Positions 11,395 to 22,617 of a DNA stretch of 64,000 nt are shown one piece after another. Under the pieces are notes generated by a model, which was given only the letters and a program-made list of their open reading frames with translations, did not search any database and was not told where the DNA came from. Each line of letters starts with the position of its first letter. The stretch's first letter is position 1. The DNA lies in the NCBI GenBank assembly GCA_964019135.1, contig OZ025248.1, positions 74,034,119-74,098,118 of the forward strand, in the 5' to 3' direction. A program made the translations under genes and the position numbers. Source of the stretch: Arenicola marina. Taxonomy: Eukaryota > Annelida > Polychaeta > Arenicolidae.

Positions 11395-14300
11395 GGTTAG
11401 GGGCTGCGAGTGAGTGGTAAGGGTGTGAGCGTGTGGTGAGAGGTTGAGAGAATGGTATGGGTGTGTGTGAGTGATGAGGATTGAGAGAATAGTGAGGTTG
11501 TGAGTGATGGTGTGAGTGGTAAGGGGTCGAGAGAATGGTTATGGTGTGCGTGGTGAGATGCTGAGAGAATGGTGAGGGTGTGCGTGGTAAGGGGTCGAGA
11601 GAATGGTTATGGTGTGCGTGGTGAGATGCTGAGAGAATGGTGAGGGTGTGCGTGGTAAGGGGTCGAGAGAATGGTTATGGTGTACGTGGTGAGATGCTGA
11701 GAGAATGGTGAAGGTGTGCGTGGTGAGATGCTGAGAGAATGGTGAGGGTGTGCGTGGTAAGGGGTCGAGAGAATGGTTATGGTGTACGTGGTGAGATGCT
11801 GAGAGAATGGTGAGGGTGTGCGTGGTAAGGGGTCGAGAGAATGGTTATGGTGTGCGTGGTGAGATGCTGAGAGAATGGTGAGGGTGTGCGTGGTAAGGGG
11901 TCGAGAGAATGGTTATGGTGTGCGTGGTGAGATGCTGAGAGAATGGTGAGGGTGTGCGTGGTAAGGGGTCGAGAGAATGGTTATGGTGTGCGTGGTGAGA
12001 TGCTGAGAGAATGGTGAGGGTGTGCGTGGTAAGGGGTCGAGAGAATGGTTATGGTGTACGTGGTGAGATGCTGAGAGAATGGTGAAGGTGTGCGTGGTGA
12101 GATGCTGAGAGAATGGTGAGGGTGTGCGTGGTAAGGGGTCGAGAGAATGGTTATGGTGTACGTGGTGAGATGCTGAGAGAATGGTGAGGGTGTGCGTGGT
12201 AAGGGGTCGAGAGAATGGTTATGGTGTGCGTGGTGAGATGCTGAGAGAATGGTGAGGGTGTGCGTGGTAAGGGGTCGAGAGAATGGTTATGGTGTACGTG
12301 GTGAGATGCTGAGAGAATGGTGAGGGTGTGCGTGGTAAGGGGTCGAGAGAATGGTTATGGTGTACGTGGTGAGATGCTGAGAGAATGGTGAGGGTGTGCG
12401 TGGTAAGGGGTCGAGAGAATGGTTATGGTGTGCGTGGTGAGATGCTGAGAGAATGGTGAGGGTGTGCGTGGTAAGGGGTCGAGAGAATGGTTATGGTGTA
12501 CGTGGTGAGATGCTGAGAGAATGGTGAAGGTGTGCGTGGTGAGATGCTGAGAGAATGGTGAGGGTGTGCGTGGTAAGGGGTCGAGAGAATGGTTATGGTG
12601 TGCGTGGTGAGATGCTGAGAGAATGGTGAGGGTGTGCGTGGTAAGGGGTCGAGAGAATGGTTATGGTGTGCGTGGTGAGATGCTGAGAGAATGGTGAGGG
12701 TGTGCGTGGTAAGGGGTCGAGAGAATGGTTATGGTGTACGTGGTGAGATGCTGAGAGAATGGTGAAGGTGTGCGTGGTGAGATGCTGAGAGAATGGTGAG
12801 GGTGTGCGTGGTAAGGGGTCGAGAGAATGGTTATGGTGTACGTGGTGAGATGCTGAGAGAATGGTGAGGGTGTGCGTGGTAAGGGGTCGAGAGAATGGTT
12901 ATGGTGTGCGTGGTGAGATGCTGAGAGAATGGTGAGGGTGTGCGTGGTAAGGGGTCGAGAGAATGGTTATGGTGTACGTGGTGAGATGCTGAGAGAATGG
13001 TGAAGGTGTGCGTGGTGAGATGCTGAGAGAATGGTGAGGGTGTGCGTGGTGAGATGCTGAGAGAATGGTTATGGTGTACGTGGTGAGATGCTGAGAGAAT
13101 GGTGAAGGTGTGCGTGGTGAGATGCTGAGAGAATGGTGAGGGTGTGCGTGGTAAGGGGTCGAGAGAATGGTTATGGTGTGCGTGGTGAGATGCTGAGAGA
13201 ATGGTGAGGGTGTGCGTGGTAAGGGGTCGAGAGAATGGTTATGGTGTGCGTGGTGAGATGCTGAGAGAATGGTGAAGGTGTGCGTGGTAAGGGGTCGAGA
13301 GAATGGTTATGGTGTGCGTGGTGAGATGCTGAGAGAATGGTGAAGGTGTGCGTGGTAAGGGGTCGAGAGAATGGTTATGGTGTGCGTGGTGAGATGCTGA
13401 GAGAATGGTGAGGGTGTGCGTGGTAAGGGGTCGAGAGAATGGTTATGGTGTGCGTGGTGAGATGCTGAGAGAATGGTGAGGGTGTGCGTGGTAAGGGGTC
13501 GAGAGAATGGTTATGGTGTGCGTGGTGAGATGCTGAGAGAATGGTGAGGGTGTGCGTGGTAAGGGGTCGAGAGAATGGTTATGGTGTGCGTGGTGAGATG
13601 CTGAGAGAATGGTGAAGGTGTGCGTGGTAAGGGGTCGAGAGAATGGTTATGGTGTGCGTGGTGAGATGCTGAGAGAATGGTGAGGGTGTGCGTGGTAAGG
13701 GGTCGAGAGAATGGTTATGGTGTGCGTGGTGAGATGCTGAGAGAATGGTGAAGGTGTGCGTGGTAAGGGGTCGAGAGAATGGTTATGGTGTGCGTGGTGA
13801 GATGCTGAGAGAATGGTGAGGGTGTGCGTGGTAAGGGGTCGAGAGAATGGTTATGGTGTGCGTGGTGAGATGCTGAGAGAATGGTGAGGGTGTGCGTGGT
13901 AAGGGGTCGAGAGAATGGTTATGGTGTGCGTGGTGAGATGCTGAGAGAATGGTGAGGGTGTGCGTGGTAAGGGGTCGAGAGAATGGTTATGGTGTGCGTG
14001 GTGAGATGCTGAGAGAATGGTGAGGGTGTGCGTGGTAAGGGGTCGAGAGAATGGTTATGGTGTGCGTGGTGAGATGCTGAGAGAATGGTGAAGGTGTGCG
14101 TGGTAAGGGGTCGAGAGAATGGTTATGGTGTACGTGGTGAGATGCTGAGAGAATGGTGAGGGTGTGCGTGGTAAGGGGTCGAGAGAATGGTTATGGTGTA
14201 CGTGGTGAGATGCTGAGAGAATGGTGAAGGTGTGCGTGGTAAGGGGTCGAGAGAATGGTTATGGTGTGCGTGGTGAGATGCTGAGAGAATGGTGAGGGTG

Positions 14301-14990
14301 TGCGTGGTAAGGGGTCGAGAGAATGGTTATGGTGTGCGTGGTGAGATGCTGAGAGAATGGTGAAGGTGTGCGTGGTAAGGGGTCGAGAGAATGGTTATGG
14401 TGTACGTGGTGAGATGCTGAGAGAATGGTGAGGGTGTGCGTGGTAAGGGGTCGAGAGAATGGTTATGGTGTACGTGGTGAGATGCTGAGAGAATGGTGAA
14501 GGTGTGCGTGGTGAGATGCTGAGAGAATGGTGAGGGTGTGCGTGGTGAGATGCTGAGAGAATGGTGAAGGTGTGCGTGGTGAGATGCTGAGAGAATGGTG
14601 AAGGTGTGCGTGGTGAGATGCTGAGAGAATGGTGAAGGTGTGCGTGGTGAGATGCTGAGAGAATGGTGAGGGTGTGCGTGGTAAGGGGTCGAGAGAATGG
14701 TTATGGTGTACGTGGTGAGATGCTGAGAGAATGGTGAAGGTGTGCGTGGTGAGATGCTGAGAGAATGGTGAAGGTGTGCGTGGTGAGATGCTGAGAGAAT
14801 GGTGAGGGTGTGCGTGGTAAGGGGTCGAGAGAATGGTTATGGTGTGCGTGGTGAGATGCTGAGAGAATGGTGAAGGTGTGCGTGGTAAGGGGTCGAGAGA
14901 ATGGTGAAGGTGTGCGTGGTAAGGGGTCGAGAGAATGGTGAGGGTGTGCGTGGTAAGGGGTCGAGAGAATGGTTATGGTGTACGTGGTGA
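11395..14990. repeat. 34-bp/68-bp higher-order minisatellite (about 100 monomers)
   Basis: After a degenerate lead-in (11395-11509) the array alternates two 34-bp monomers with a shared core. Type A contains TAAGGGGTCGAGAGAATGG, then TTATG. Type B contains TGAGATGCTGAGAGAATGG, then GAGGG or GAAGG. The A-B dimer is 68 bp. Runs of B-B occur at intervals (near 11690, 12060, 12500, 12745, 12980, 13040), with a longer B run near 14480-14660. The GTGTACG variant tends to precede B units ending GAAGG. It is all noncoding, since 34 is not a multiple of three and frames close quickly. Confidence 0.96.
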
Positions 14991-14999
14991 AGATTTGGG

Positions 15000-15590
15000 A
15001 GAATGGTAAGGGTGAGTGGTACGGGTTTAGAAACATGTAGCTGTCACCGGTATGTATGCCACTAATAGCTAATCTCCATGTCGCCCCATGTTAACACTAG
15101 GCAAGATAGGGGTCAAAGAGGCAGGGGTGTTATTTGTTCTCGGAGTAATATATAATATGTTTATAAAAATGTTATATATTAGTCATATATTGCAATATAT
15201 ATTGTTCATTAATCGTGGCTACGGTTTACTTATGGTGCAGAGTCGATCGATAAATGCCATGAGTCATGTTATCAGTTGTGTGACCCATTTGATTTGTCCA
15301 CAGTATTACTTCTTCTTGTACGGTTTCTGTTTTCTCTCTTCTCCCCATCGTTGCTTCCCTGAACCACGTTCAACTTGATGAAGCGTTGCGGTCCGACTGC
15401 TATCGGCTGTAATGACTAATTAGCTTGGTGTGGATGTTGGGCATGTCCTCTGGGGAGAGTGAGTACATGGAGACTCGTTGAGGGTTTCAATATACTCTGT
15501 ACCTTAACGCCGTGGTAATATAACATATACATACATGTACATTTACAACCCTGTGTAAGTATTAGTCTCGTGACTAATAGAGGGAGTCAT
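15000..15590. other. No recognisable feature
   Basis: AT-rich between 15120 and 15220, otherwise unique. A 96-codon plus-strand ORF (15088-15378) has no recognisable motif and is treated as chance. Confidence 0.4.
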
Positions 15591-15593
15591 GTT

Positions 15594-16620
15594 TCATTCG
15601 CGACATAGGCAATGGTTTGGTTGCGGGTGAGGGAGTGGCGCGTTGGAGGGGGCAGAAGGTATAGCCAGGGTGTAGGTTAGGAGCTGCGAGTGATTGGTAA
15701 GGGTGTGAGTGTGGTGAGTCGTAAAGAGACTAGTTGAGAGACTGGTGAGGTTGGGAGTGATGGTGTGAGTGTTGGGGGTTGCGAGAATGGAGAGGGTGTG
15801 AATGAGTGATGAGGGTTGAGAGAATGGTAAAGGTGTGTGGTGAGGGTTGAGATATTGGTGGAGGTATGCGCGATGGTGTGCCTGGGGCTCCACATGAAGA
15901 ATGCGGGGAGGGGGGGGGGGGCAGGGGAGTGAGGGGTGGTGAATGAGTTTTGGCGGGGGGGGTGGGGGGGACCGAGTCAAATTATGGTGTAAATGAGAGA
16001 TAAGAATGTCACTGGTGCGTGTGTGAGCGGATGTGCGAATGAGAAGTGGAAGGGGAGTGTCAGAGCAGAGTGGCGAGTAAGGTAGTCAGTAGCGGAATGC
16101 TAGTGTGGGTATAAATGAGTGGTGTGTATGTGTGTCTGATGAGAGCGTGGAGTGTGAGGCTCGGGTGTAAGTTACATTTGGCGGCAGTGGTGGTAGTGTC
16201 ATGTGGTGATGATTGGGGTGCATGGCCGTGATGGGGTTGGGTGTTACGACGGGGTGGTGTGGATGGAGTGGTTCGGTGGGATGCTGGTAGGTCCCGGGAT
16301 AGGGTACAGGGGGTGTGAGCTGGCGGTCGTGGTGTGGAGGCTAGGGCGGGTGTTCGGGAGGGTAATGGAGGATGGGGTGAGGCACTGGGATGCGGTAGGG
16401 TGACTATGATGAGGGCTCCGCCCGAGGGGATAGGGTGGAGTGGTGGGGTGGCGGGGGAAGGGGTTATGGATTAGGCCTGGGGGACTGGTAAATTGGTCAG
16501 GAACTGGCGGGGGCGGAGTAGACTAGAAGGGGTAGTTGGGTAAGATGGCCGTGATATGCTGGTGGTGGTGATGGGTGGATGGGAGGGGAATTGTATGGCA
16601 AAGGGATGCGGGTGGTGGTA
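15594..16620. repeat. G-rich degenerate relatives of the 34-bp array
   Basis: 15665-15860 repeats the lead-in phrase GTGTAGGTTAGG.GCTGCGAG seen at 11389-11408, followed by diverged GAGAATGG-type units. From 15900 on the plus strand is G/T-rich (including GGGGGGGGGGG near 15910), with no clear period. This suggests an old extension of the same minisatellite. ORFs here are low-complexity shadows. Confidence 0.55.
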
Positions 16621-16799
16621 CGGGGAGTCTCAACGATCGAAGTTCGAGTCTCCGTGTACAAACACAGTTTATTCGAGATATAGTATTTGTTATTACCATA
16701 AAATATATCTATGTATTAGTTTGGCCAACTGGGCATAGAATCTTACTGTACTGTGCGGCAGCTAGACTCTGTACAGTTAATTTGGGGCCGTAATGCCCC

Positions 16800-17660
16800 A
16801 AAGAGTGATGAATACCTGTACCGTCTGGCAGCTTGACACAGCACCGTTGACCATATTTGGCTTGGCACCGTGGGCAGAGAACCCGCGAAGGGTCAAGGGC
16901 CGATCAGGGTCACTGGCCTGAGATTCCCGGCGCCGACCAAGGACCTGCAATGGCAGGGACGGCGGCAGGGCGGGATGACCAGCGACGGCCTAATGGCGAT
17001 GTGAAAGGCGTCCCCGACAGGATGGTTTGAAGCTAGCAGGTAGCGGAGACAACGGCCAAGCGAATAGCCATTGGGCAAAAACATGGGCCTCACTGTGGTC
17101 ATGTAAGGCGCGTTAGTTCACTCTACTGTGGACCAGTGACATCCCTACATTAAGAGATCGCCTGTACATTACGTAAATATATATCGGAGTACGTAGGCTA
17201 ACCGGAGAAACCGAGACGTTGTACTACGGCCCTTGCAAATGGAAAGTAAGATACCTGACGCGCCCGGGACTGACCACAAAATTACATGGTCATATGAGGC
17301 GACTATTACCGTTTATTGAAAGCTAAGTGAGTACCTTTAACAGCATTGGGATATTGGGACGTTGTAGTACGGCCCTTATTGAGGAGCGACGTAGCTCCCT
17401 ACAGTCGGACCCTGTACTTTGGCCCTGTTACATAATAACATAAAGGCGCTGTCATGAAACTGGGGTGTGACTGTGCTGTGACACATTGACATGGGAATCG
17501 CAGAGCAATAGAGACATGACGCGCCATGGGTTGCGGCTCTAGCTAGGCCACACCCTTAATACAGCACTAGACGGGAACTGTTCTGGCCCCGAGTATAAAC
17601 ACAATGCACTGGGACGCTGTACTGGGGCCCCATTCTAGATGACGTAACGATATAAGTACA
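16800..17660. repeat. Degenerate short repeats at the 3' side of the YR retrotransposon
   Basis: Variants of GACGTTGTA(C/G)TACGGCCCTT occur at about 17217 and 17359, with weaker relatives at about 17406 (CCTGTACTTTGGCCC) and 17612 (CGCTGTACTGGGGCCC). A small palindrome TTTGGGGC..GCCCCAAA lies at about 16780-16803. These sit just beyond the recombinase stop on the minus strand, so they may be terminal sequence of that retroelement. Confidence 0.35.
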
Positions 17661-17664
17661 AGGA

Positions 17665-18360
17665 TTACACAGACTGAGGAATGCCTAACAGCGCGACCCG
17701 CGAGTGAGCATTGGCGAGAAGGGCAGTCGGGGTCTCAATATACGTCTGATAGCAATCACTCGACCATCAACCCAAAGTTTTAATTAAATGATCCGGGATG
17801 TTGCATGACGCTGCGGAGGTGGCTGCACCAGAGCGAAAGGAGTGACCACCATAAAGGTGACTGGGTAAGGACAGTCGCTGGAGCATGGTGCGGAGACAAG
17901 TTATAAATAAATGACGTGTTAACGGTGCACCCGATTCTGAAAGGCATAGTGCGGGAGAGGACAAATATAGAGCTCTTCGCAGTACTAAATAGCGACTCAT
18001 GGTGGAGACTGGGCAAATGAAGGAGTCATTTTGAAACAATTTGACCGTAAATTCCTTCCTAAAAGGGTCAGTCTTGGATACCTTGATAGTCATTGCTAAC
18101 AGTGGGTATGGAGAAATGGGTGATCTGCACATCAGATCTGCACATCATTTATACACTGCTGGAATCAAAGTCATTGCTCAGAGTGGTAAATTCCCCACAC
18201 CGAAGAAAAGAATGCACTTGTACATGCAGTTGCTAACATAGTATCTAAATAAGGACAAAATACACCCTGAGATAGTAGATGACAGTCTATGTAAGATATC
18301 CATCGTGATAGGCAGGCGCGGCCGCTGTTTGGCAGAGCCCACTCTGCGGATATCTCGCAT
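17665..18360 (-). pseudogene. Tyrosine recombinase of the YR retrotransposon
   Basis: The conserved boxes are readable in order. LRCGEFTT (about 18205, first catalytic Arg) is put out of frame with the preceding SAFF by a small deletion. SKTDPFRKEF lies near 18070. GHSFRSGAATSAA (about 17830) carries the H-x-x-R motif, followed by IPDHLIKTLG. A TGA at 17767 replaces a residue just before WSSDCYQTYIETP, which holds the nucleophilic Tyr, and the frame ends at TAA 17665-17667. All catalytic positions are visible but spread over broken frames, so the product cannot be made. In life the enzyme would integrate a circular DNA intermediate. Confidence 0.78.
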
Positions 18361-18538
18361 ATAGTAAGTTCTAAGCTGGAGTGCGGTTGACCCACCATGT
18401 TAACTAAAGGGTTGGGGGCTCCATGGCGAATAATAAAGATATCTGATAGCTGACAGGTGTCCTTTGATATGCTGAGTAGGACCGATTTGCAGATGAAGTA
18501 CAGTGAGCGACATATTAAGTCAATAGTTGGCCTTCATG

Positions 18539-19755
18539 TTATCCCCCGTATCCTATCCCGGAGGCGTCGGTGAAGAGTGCCATATCCGGCGTAGGCGTGA
18601 AGTCTGAATCCAGGAAGAGAGAAATTCTATTACACTTGTTGAGTAATTCCTGCCACATCCTGATGTCTGCTTTACATTCTGAGTCAAGATAGACATGATG
18701 ATATAGTTTGTGGGCTTCCTTTGAAGACTCAATATTCATGAAAATGAACGTTCGACCAGGGGGAATAAAGCAAAGTTCAAATATCCCAGAAGCTTGAGGA
18801 AGTCTCTCTTAGTACGACTGCCTTTACCTAAAAAGTCCGTCAACAGTGTATTAATCCGTGAGCGCTTATTGTTCGGAAGGCGGGCCTCCATGGCCATAGT
18901 ATCAAGAATTATACCAAGATATTCAAACGGAGTAGTATGTCCCATGGTCTTGTGGGGGGCCAGTTGGTATTGACATTCTGAGAAAAAAGGTGCTGATCAG
19001 TGCCATTGTTCTTTCGCCACATGCTTGGGGATGGTCTACTGTTAAAACTCACCAAGAAGATGAAATATGCAGTCAACTTCATAGTTGTAGATGGCAATCC
19101 AGCACATAGCTTGGGCCAATGTATCAAAAATCTTAGGACTAGATCGTGATTCAAAGTGTTGAAATAATAGTACAGGCCTTGCCATTTCACGACATACACA
19201 TGATATAATCCAGGATGCATGGCATAAGTTTAAACGCATATCTGTTATGTCCAATTTACATAGCGGGGCACCTTGTCCATACTCCTGGATCTTCCTGATA
19301 GCATCATCCACTCTCACAGGAAAGAGAATAGTCCTGTTTATTAATAAGGCAAGTGATGCTAGGTTGCGTAGGATTATCGTGGGGGCTGAGTCCAAGAGAA
19401 GTCTATTCTTGCCGTAGTATTTAGCTTCCACCAATCCAGGGGGGCTGACCCTGTACAGGGGGAATGGAGGTTGATCAAACGGCCCTGTGAAATAATGGTT
19501 GGCTAATTATTGTAGTCGAAGGGTTGTCACATAGCCTGGGTCATGACGCGTTGAATACAACCTTGGATATTCAGTTAAACAGGTTCTCGGTTCCATAACA
19601 CCTGTATGGAATCCTTCGGTTAGTCCTCTTATCAGATAATGTACAAATTGTTTATCTGGGTAATTGACAAATTCTTTAGCTAAAGCCTCCGCATTAATAA
19701 GCAAGCATAATGGATTTGATAGGTTATACCTATACCCCAGAGGGAGCAGCAACAT
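18539..19755 (-). pseudogene. Reverse transcriptase-RNase H of the YR retrotransposon
   Basis: Segments in order: LAKEFVNYPDKQFVHYLIRG and EGFHTGV (about 19600-19690); GPFDQPPFPLYRVSPPGL (19440-19490); YYGKNRLLLDSAP; LCKLDITD (motif A); HPGLYHVYVVKWQGLYYYF in a second frame; SRSSPKIFDTLAQAMCWI (motif B) back in the first frame; HLLGEF (motif C, about 19045-19062). Then come FEYLGIILDTMAMEARLP, LLGYLNFA and LFTDASGIGYGG (RNase H). Relatives have an LDDF-type motif C, so the two catalytic aspartates appear replaced by Gly-Glu. At least three frame changes and internal stops show inactivation. Confidence 0.8.
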
Positions 19756-20330
19756 CTGGAGTTGTCAACGTTGCAGTTTTCGAGGACTTATTGGCCGATG
19801 AACAAGCAAAGACAGAACGGCCTTGTCTAAATTTCAGGCACACATGAGCCAACTGGCAGGAATGACGATAAAAACCCAAAGGGCCATTGTGATTGTTACA
19901 AATCTCTCTGCCGTTGAAATTGTACCGCTTTCTACCACAACAGTCAGATAGACTGGGTGCCTGTCCTGCACCATGGAATCTTTTAGGTCTGGATACAGTT
20001 TGAGGAGAACTCAGTAAACTGGGCCACCGAACCACAGCCTTTGCAAATGTCTGCTCTTTGTCCAGAGAAGATGGTGGTAAATAGTTTTGTATCCCTCTGC
20101 GACCAGTCCACTTTGGTTTGGTAATTGATCAAAAAAGTGGCAGCTTTGGCCGAAAAGGCTTTATGATAAAAACTGGACCCAACAAACCGTGATGACATTT
20201 CGAGAATATCCCTAAGGTAGGAATCCAGCTCTGATCGCCAGTTTCACAAGCACAGTAAATCAGTGAAGGGGGAGGGGTGACGCTGCCCGGGTGACGTCCA
20301 GGTGACGCTATTTGTGTGCGTCTTCGTGTT
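19730..20330 (-). pseudogene. Gag-like ORF with zinc-finger remnant
   Basis: Two overlapping frames carry sections typical of YR-retroelement gag. One is FVGSSFYHKAFSAKAATFLI and VDWSQRDTKLFTTIFSGQ (20190-20080). The other is CCGRKRYNFNGREIC, then FYRHSCQLAHVCLKF (19950-19830), a Cys/His cluster like the C-x-F-N-x-G finger of these gags. Frame changes near 20000 break it. The assignment is firm mainly because the RT follows directly. Confidence 0.6.
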
Positions 20331-21535
20331 AAAAAGGCCACTACTCGGTTAATATCGGACTGGTTGCAAACTAGAAGAAGGTAAATGTACTTCTGTTAGT
20401 ACCTTCAGCCTATGGCTGTCTTGTTTCATGAAGTGTGGTGATCATTTTGTGTTTTAGTTTTACTATTGAACTTAAATTGTGCTTAGACAAGTTGCTACGC
20501 TAGTTGAGTTGATGCGTCGAACAATGCAGTCATTGAAATATCGGTTGTCCATGCTCAAGCCAACTTAATGTCATCTAATACACACGTCCTGTCCCATTTC
20601 TTAACAGTTGAAACGCAAACCAAATTAACAGTTATCGTGTCTCTATATAGAATGACCTTGCGTCATTTGGCATTGATAACTCTTAATGTAGCTACCTCCA
20701 AGAGGAGTATTTAGCGTGTTGCGAGTCATTCATTCAATTGATAAGTAAGTACGGACATTGCTTGTCACAATAGGCTTTCATGTGCCCATGCCCTGTACCT
20801 CTTTCACGCACTGCATCCTTCAAAGTTGCATGATAATAATAATGATGCGAACACAGTATCAACTTCATTTCTATGGCAAAGGAACATGTGCCCAATGATA
20901 AAGATACGATTTGTTTCATTTGGTCAGAATCTGTGAGACATGTGAAAAGCGAAGTTGACCTGTGATCTATGCGTTGTGTGGTAGGGATGAACCATCAGTA
21001 CAAATATATGTGCTCCAAATTGACACATTGTGCTGAGTTGGGACACAAGGGCGCTGGAAAGGGGGTACCCCCTCGCCCCTGCTTCAAAAATGAGTCTACT
21101 GGGCAGTCGACTCGCGGAATTTTCGTGTTAAAAAGACCACTACTCGCTTAATATCAACGCTAAAGATTACGGACTGGTTGCAAACTACTGAAAAAGTTCG
21201 CGATTTGATGCTCGAAGAGAGTAAATGTACTTCTGTCACCAGCCTATGGCTCTCTTGTTTAATGAAGTGTGTGATTATTTTGTGTTGTAGTTTTGCCATT
21301 GAACTGAAATTGTGTTTGGACAACTTGGTATGCTAGTTGTGTTTGTGTCGAACAAAGCAGTCATTGAAATATCGGTCCCTGTGGCCATCCTACCATTTGA
21401 TTGCTGTGTGCGTGTCAAGATGTCTTTGCCGTTCTGTCATATGACTCTCAAAGTGATAGTTTTATCAGCACTCATCGTGCATAGTGCCACGAACGTAAAG
21501 ATCACAAATTAATTTTATGTGGGCTTTAGCGATAT
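20325..21535. repeat. Repeat family A, locus 2
   Basis: Modules appear in the order 2 (20325-20480), 3 (20535-20745), 1 (20750-20930), 2 (21015-21315), 3 (21420-21535). Matching phrases with locus 1 include TTAACAGTTGAAACGCAA, GACATTGCTTGTCACAATAG and TGCTGAGTTGG.ACAC. The unit 1-2-3 is thus about 0.8-1 kb. The left-hand module 2 starts abruptly at the YR-retrotransposon junction. Confidence 0.8.
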
Positions 21536-21539
21536 GGCT

Positions 21540-21975
21540 GTTATGCCTTAACTGAACATATTTACAAGTGGGCCGCCACATTACAGTGGTCATGCCTCTC
21601 CTGGCTTAGCCGGAGGTTAAGGCTGGCTGGCCCTACTACAAAGTGTACATGTACACACGCTTACAAACATACGCGAATAAGATTATCGCGTCATAGATGA
21701 TGATTGTGTAAAGGTGGGGGTTTACAGAGGCCACAGTCTCGAAAGGGACGCCCCCACCCCCGACGAGTCACTGTAAACCAGTAAACACCAACGTTTTCCT
21801 CCCACGTCGCCCGCAAGGAAATGACACGCTGCAGTTCTGGTGTGCTGTTCATCGACCGACCCCACCACATGGACAGTCGGCCTACGACAGCAACTATAAC
21901 GATGGTCGACGCATCGCCCCGACTCCAAACCCGCCATTCGCGGCGTCGCCCCGACTCCGCCGCTCGCAAACCGAC
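21540..21975. other. No recognisable feature
   Basis: Moderately GC-rich unique sequence. Two overlapping minus-strand ORFs of 71-92 codons have no motif and shadow each other. Confidence 0.4.
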
Positions 21976-22584
21976 CTACGTTACTCCCAACACCCGTTGA
22001 CAGTCTCGGATAATGACGGGGTCAGTCAGGCCTTCAGCGACGGCTTTCGGATGTATTTGTTGTTGGCTTCTGATTGCCTTCAGCCTGGAACCTGACTGTT
22101 CTCTCCGGGACGCCGGTACGTGTAGCGGCTGCTTCTGCCGATACTGAAGGTTCTTGTCGAGACCCGAAAACTGCACTGACTGCGCCGCATTGCCGAGACA
22201 CTGGGCGCGTGTCGGGTGTCGCGACCCGGACGAGTACCCCACAAAGTACTGTGGTGCTGTAGCGCTGCGATAAGACAAGAGTTTGTGAAAGTTCCGTTTT
22301 TGACGTTTAGTGACGTCGCTTGGTTGACCTGGCAGTATTCGCGCACTCGCCGCGTGGCGTTGAAAGCCAGGAGACACACGGCCCTTATATAAGCGACCTA
22401 TTGCAATGTCGTGGCTGTCGGCGTTGTAAGGCGCAGGGTATGTGGAGGATCGGTAGCCTGTCGTCGGCAATGCCAGTATGCGGTACGCCCCACCAAGAAG
22501 CTTACGCGCTAAGGAAGAAGTTCGTCGTGTCTTAGACGAGGTATAGTTTGTGAAGGTACGATACCGCCCATAGATGTACAGCAA
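21976..22584 (-). CDS. Unidentified 202-codon ORF
   Basis: An uninterrupted ATG-to-stop frame of 202 codons in DNA near 50% GC, longer than chance usually gives. The product is basic and rich in Arg, Ser, Gln and Tyr, with no membrane segment, signal peptide or domain I recognise. No clear promoter or splice signals bound it. A second minus frame (22379-22080) is also open for 99 codons, which weakens the case. It may be part of the same locus as 22618-23209 or simply noncoding. Confidence 0.2.
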   Translation of the reverse strand: MLYIYGRYRTFTNYTSSKTRRTSSLARKLLGGAYRILALPTTGYRSSTYPAPYNADSHDIAIGRLYKGRVSPGFQRHAASARILPGQPSDVTKRQKRNFHKLLSYRSATAPQYFVGYSSGSRHPTRAQCLGNAAQSVQFSGLDKNLQYRQKQPLHVPASRREQSGSRLKAIRSQQQIHPKAVAEGLTDPVIIRDCQRVLGVT

Positions 22585-22617
22585 TTGATAGCCGGTGCTT
22601 TCTTCAACACGAAGCGA

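Larger units (their letters stand above)
17665..20330 (-). mobile_element. Decayed tyrosine-recombinase (DIRS/Ngaro-like) retrotransposon
   Basis: Read on the minus strand, the order is a gag-like zinc-finger region (20330-19730), reverse transcriptase and RNase H (19755-18539), then a tyrosine recombinase (18360-17665). That order defines YR retrotransposons. There is too little space between RNase H and recombinase for the DNA-methyltransferase domain of DIRS1, so it is more Ngaro- or PAT-like. At 2.7 kb it is about half the normal length and has many frameshifts and stops. Its 5' side joins family A module 2 at about 20322. Confidence 0.8.

Noticed and set aside
11510..14990. CRISPR-like regular array
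   Set aside because: Units are contiguous with no unique spacers and the context is eukaryotic; it is a minisatellite.
16605..16790. SINE suggested by AGTTCGAGTCTCCG
   Set aside because: Only a B-box-like string; no A box at the right distance and no second copy.
17665..20330. Endogenous virus
   Set aside because: The domain order gag, RT-RNase H, tyrosine recombinase identifies a YR retrotransposon; no envelope, protease or DDE integrase is seen.
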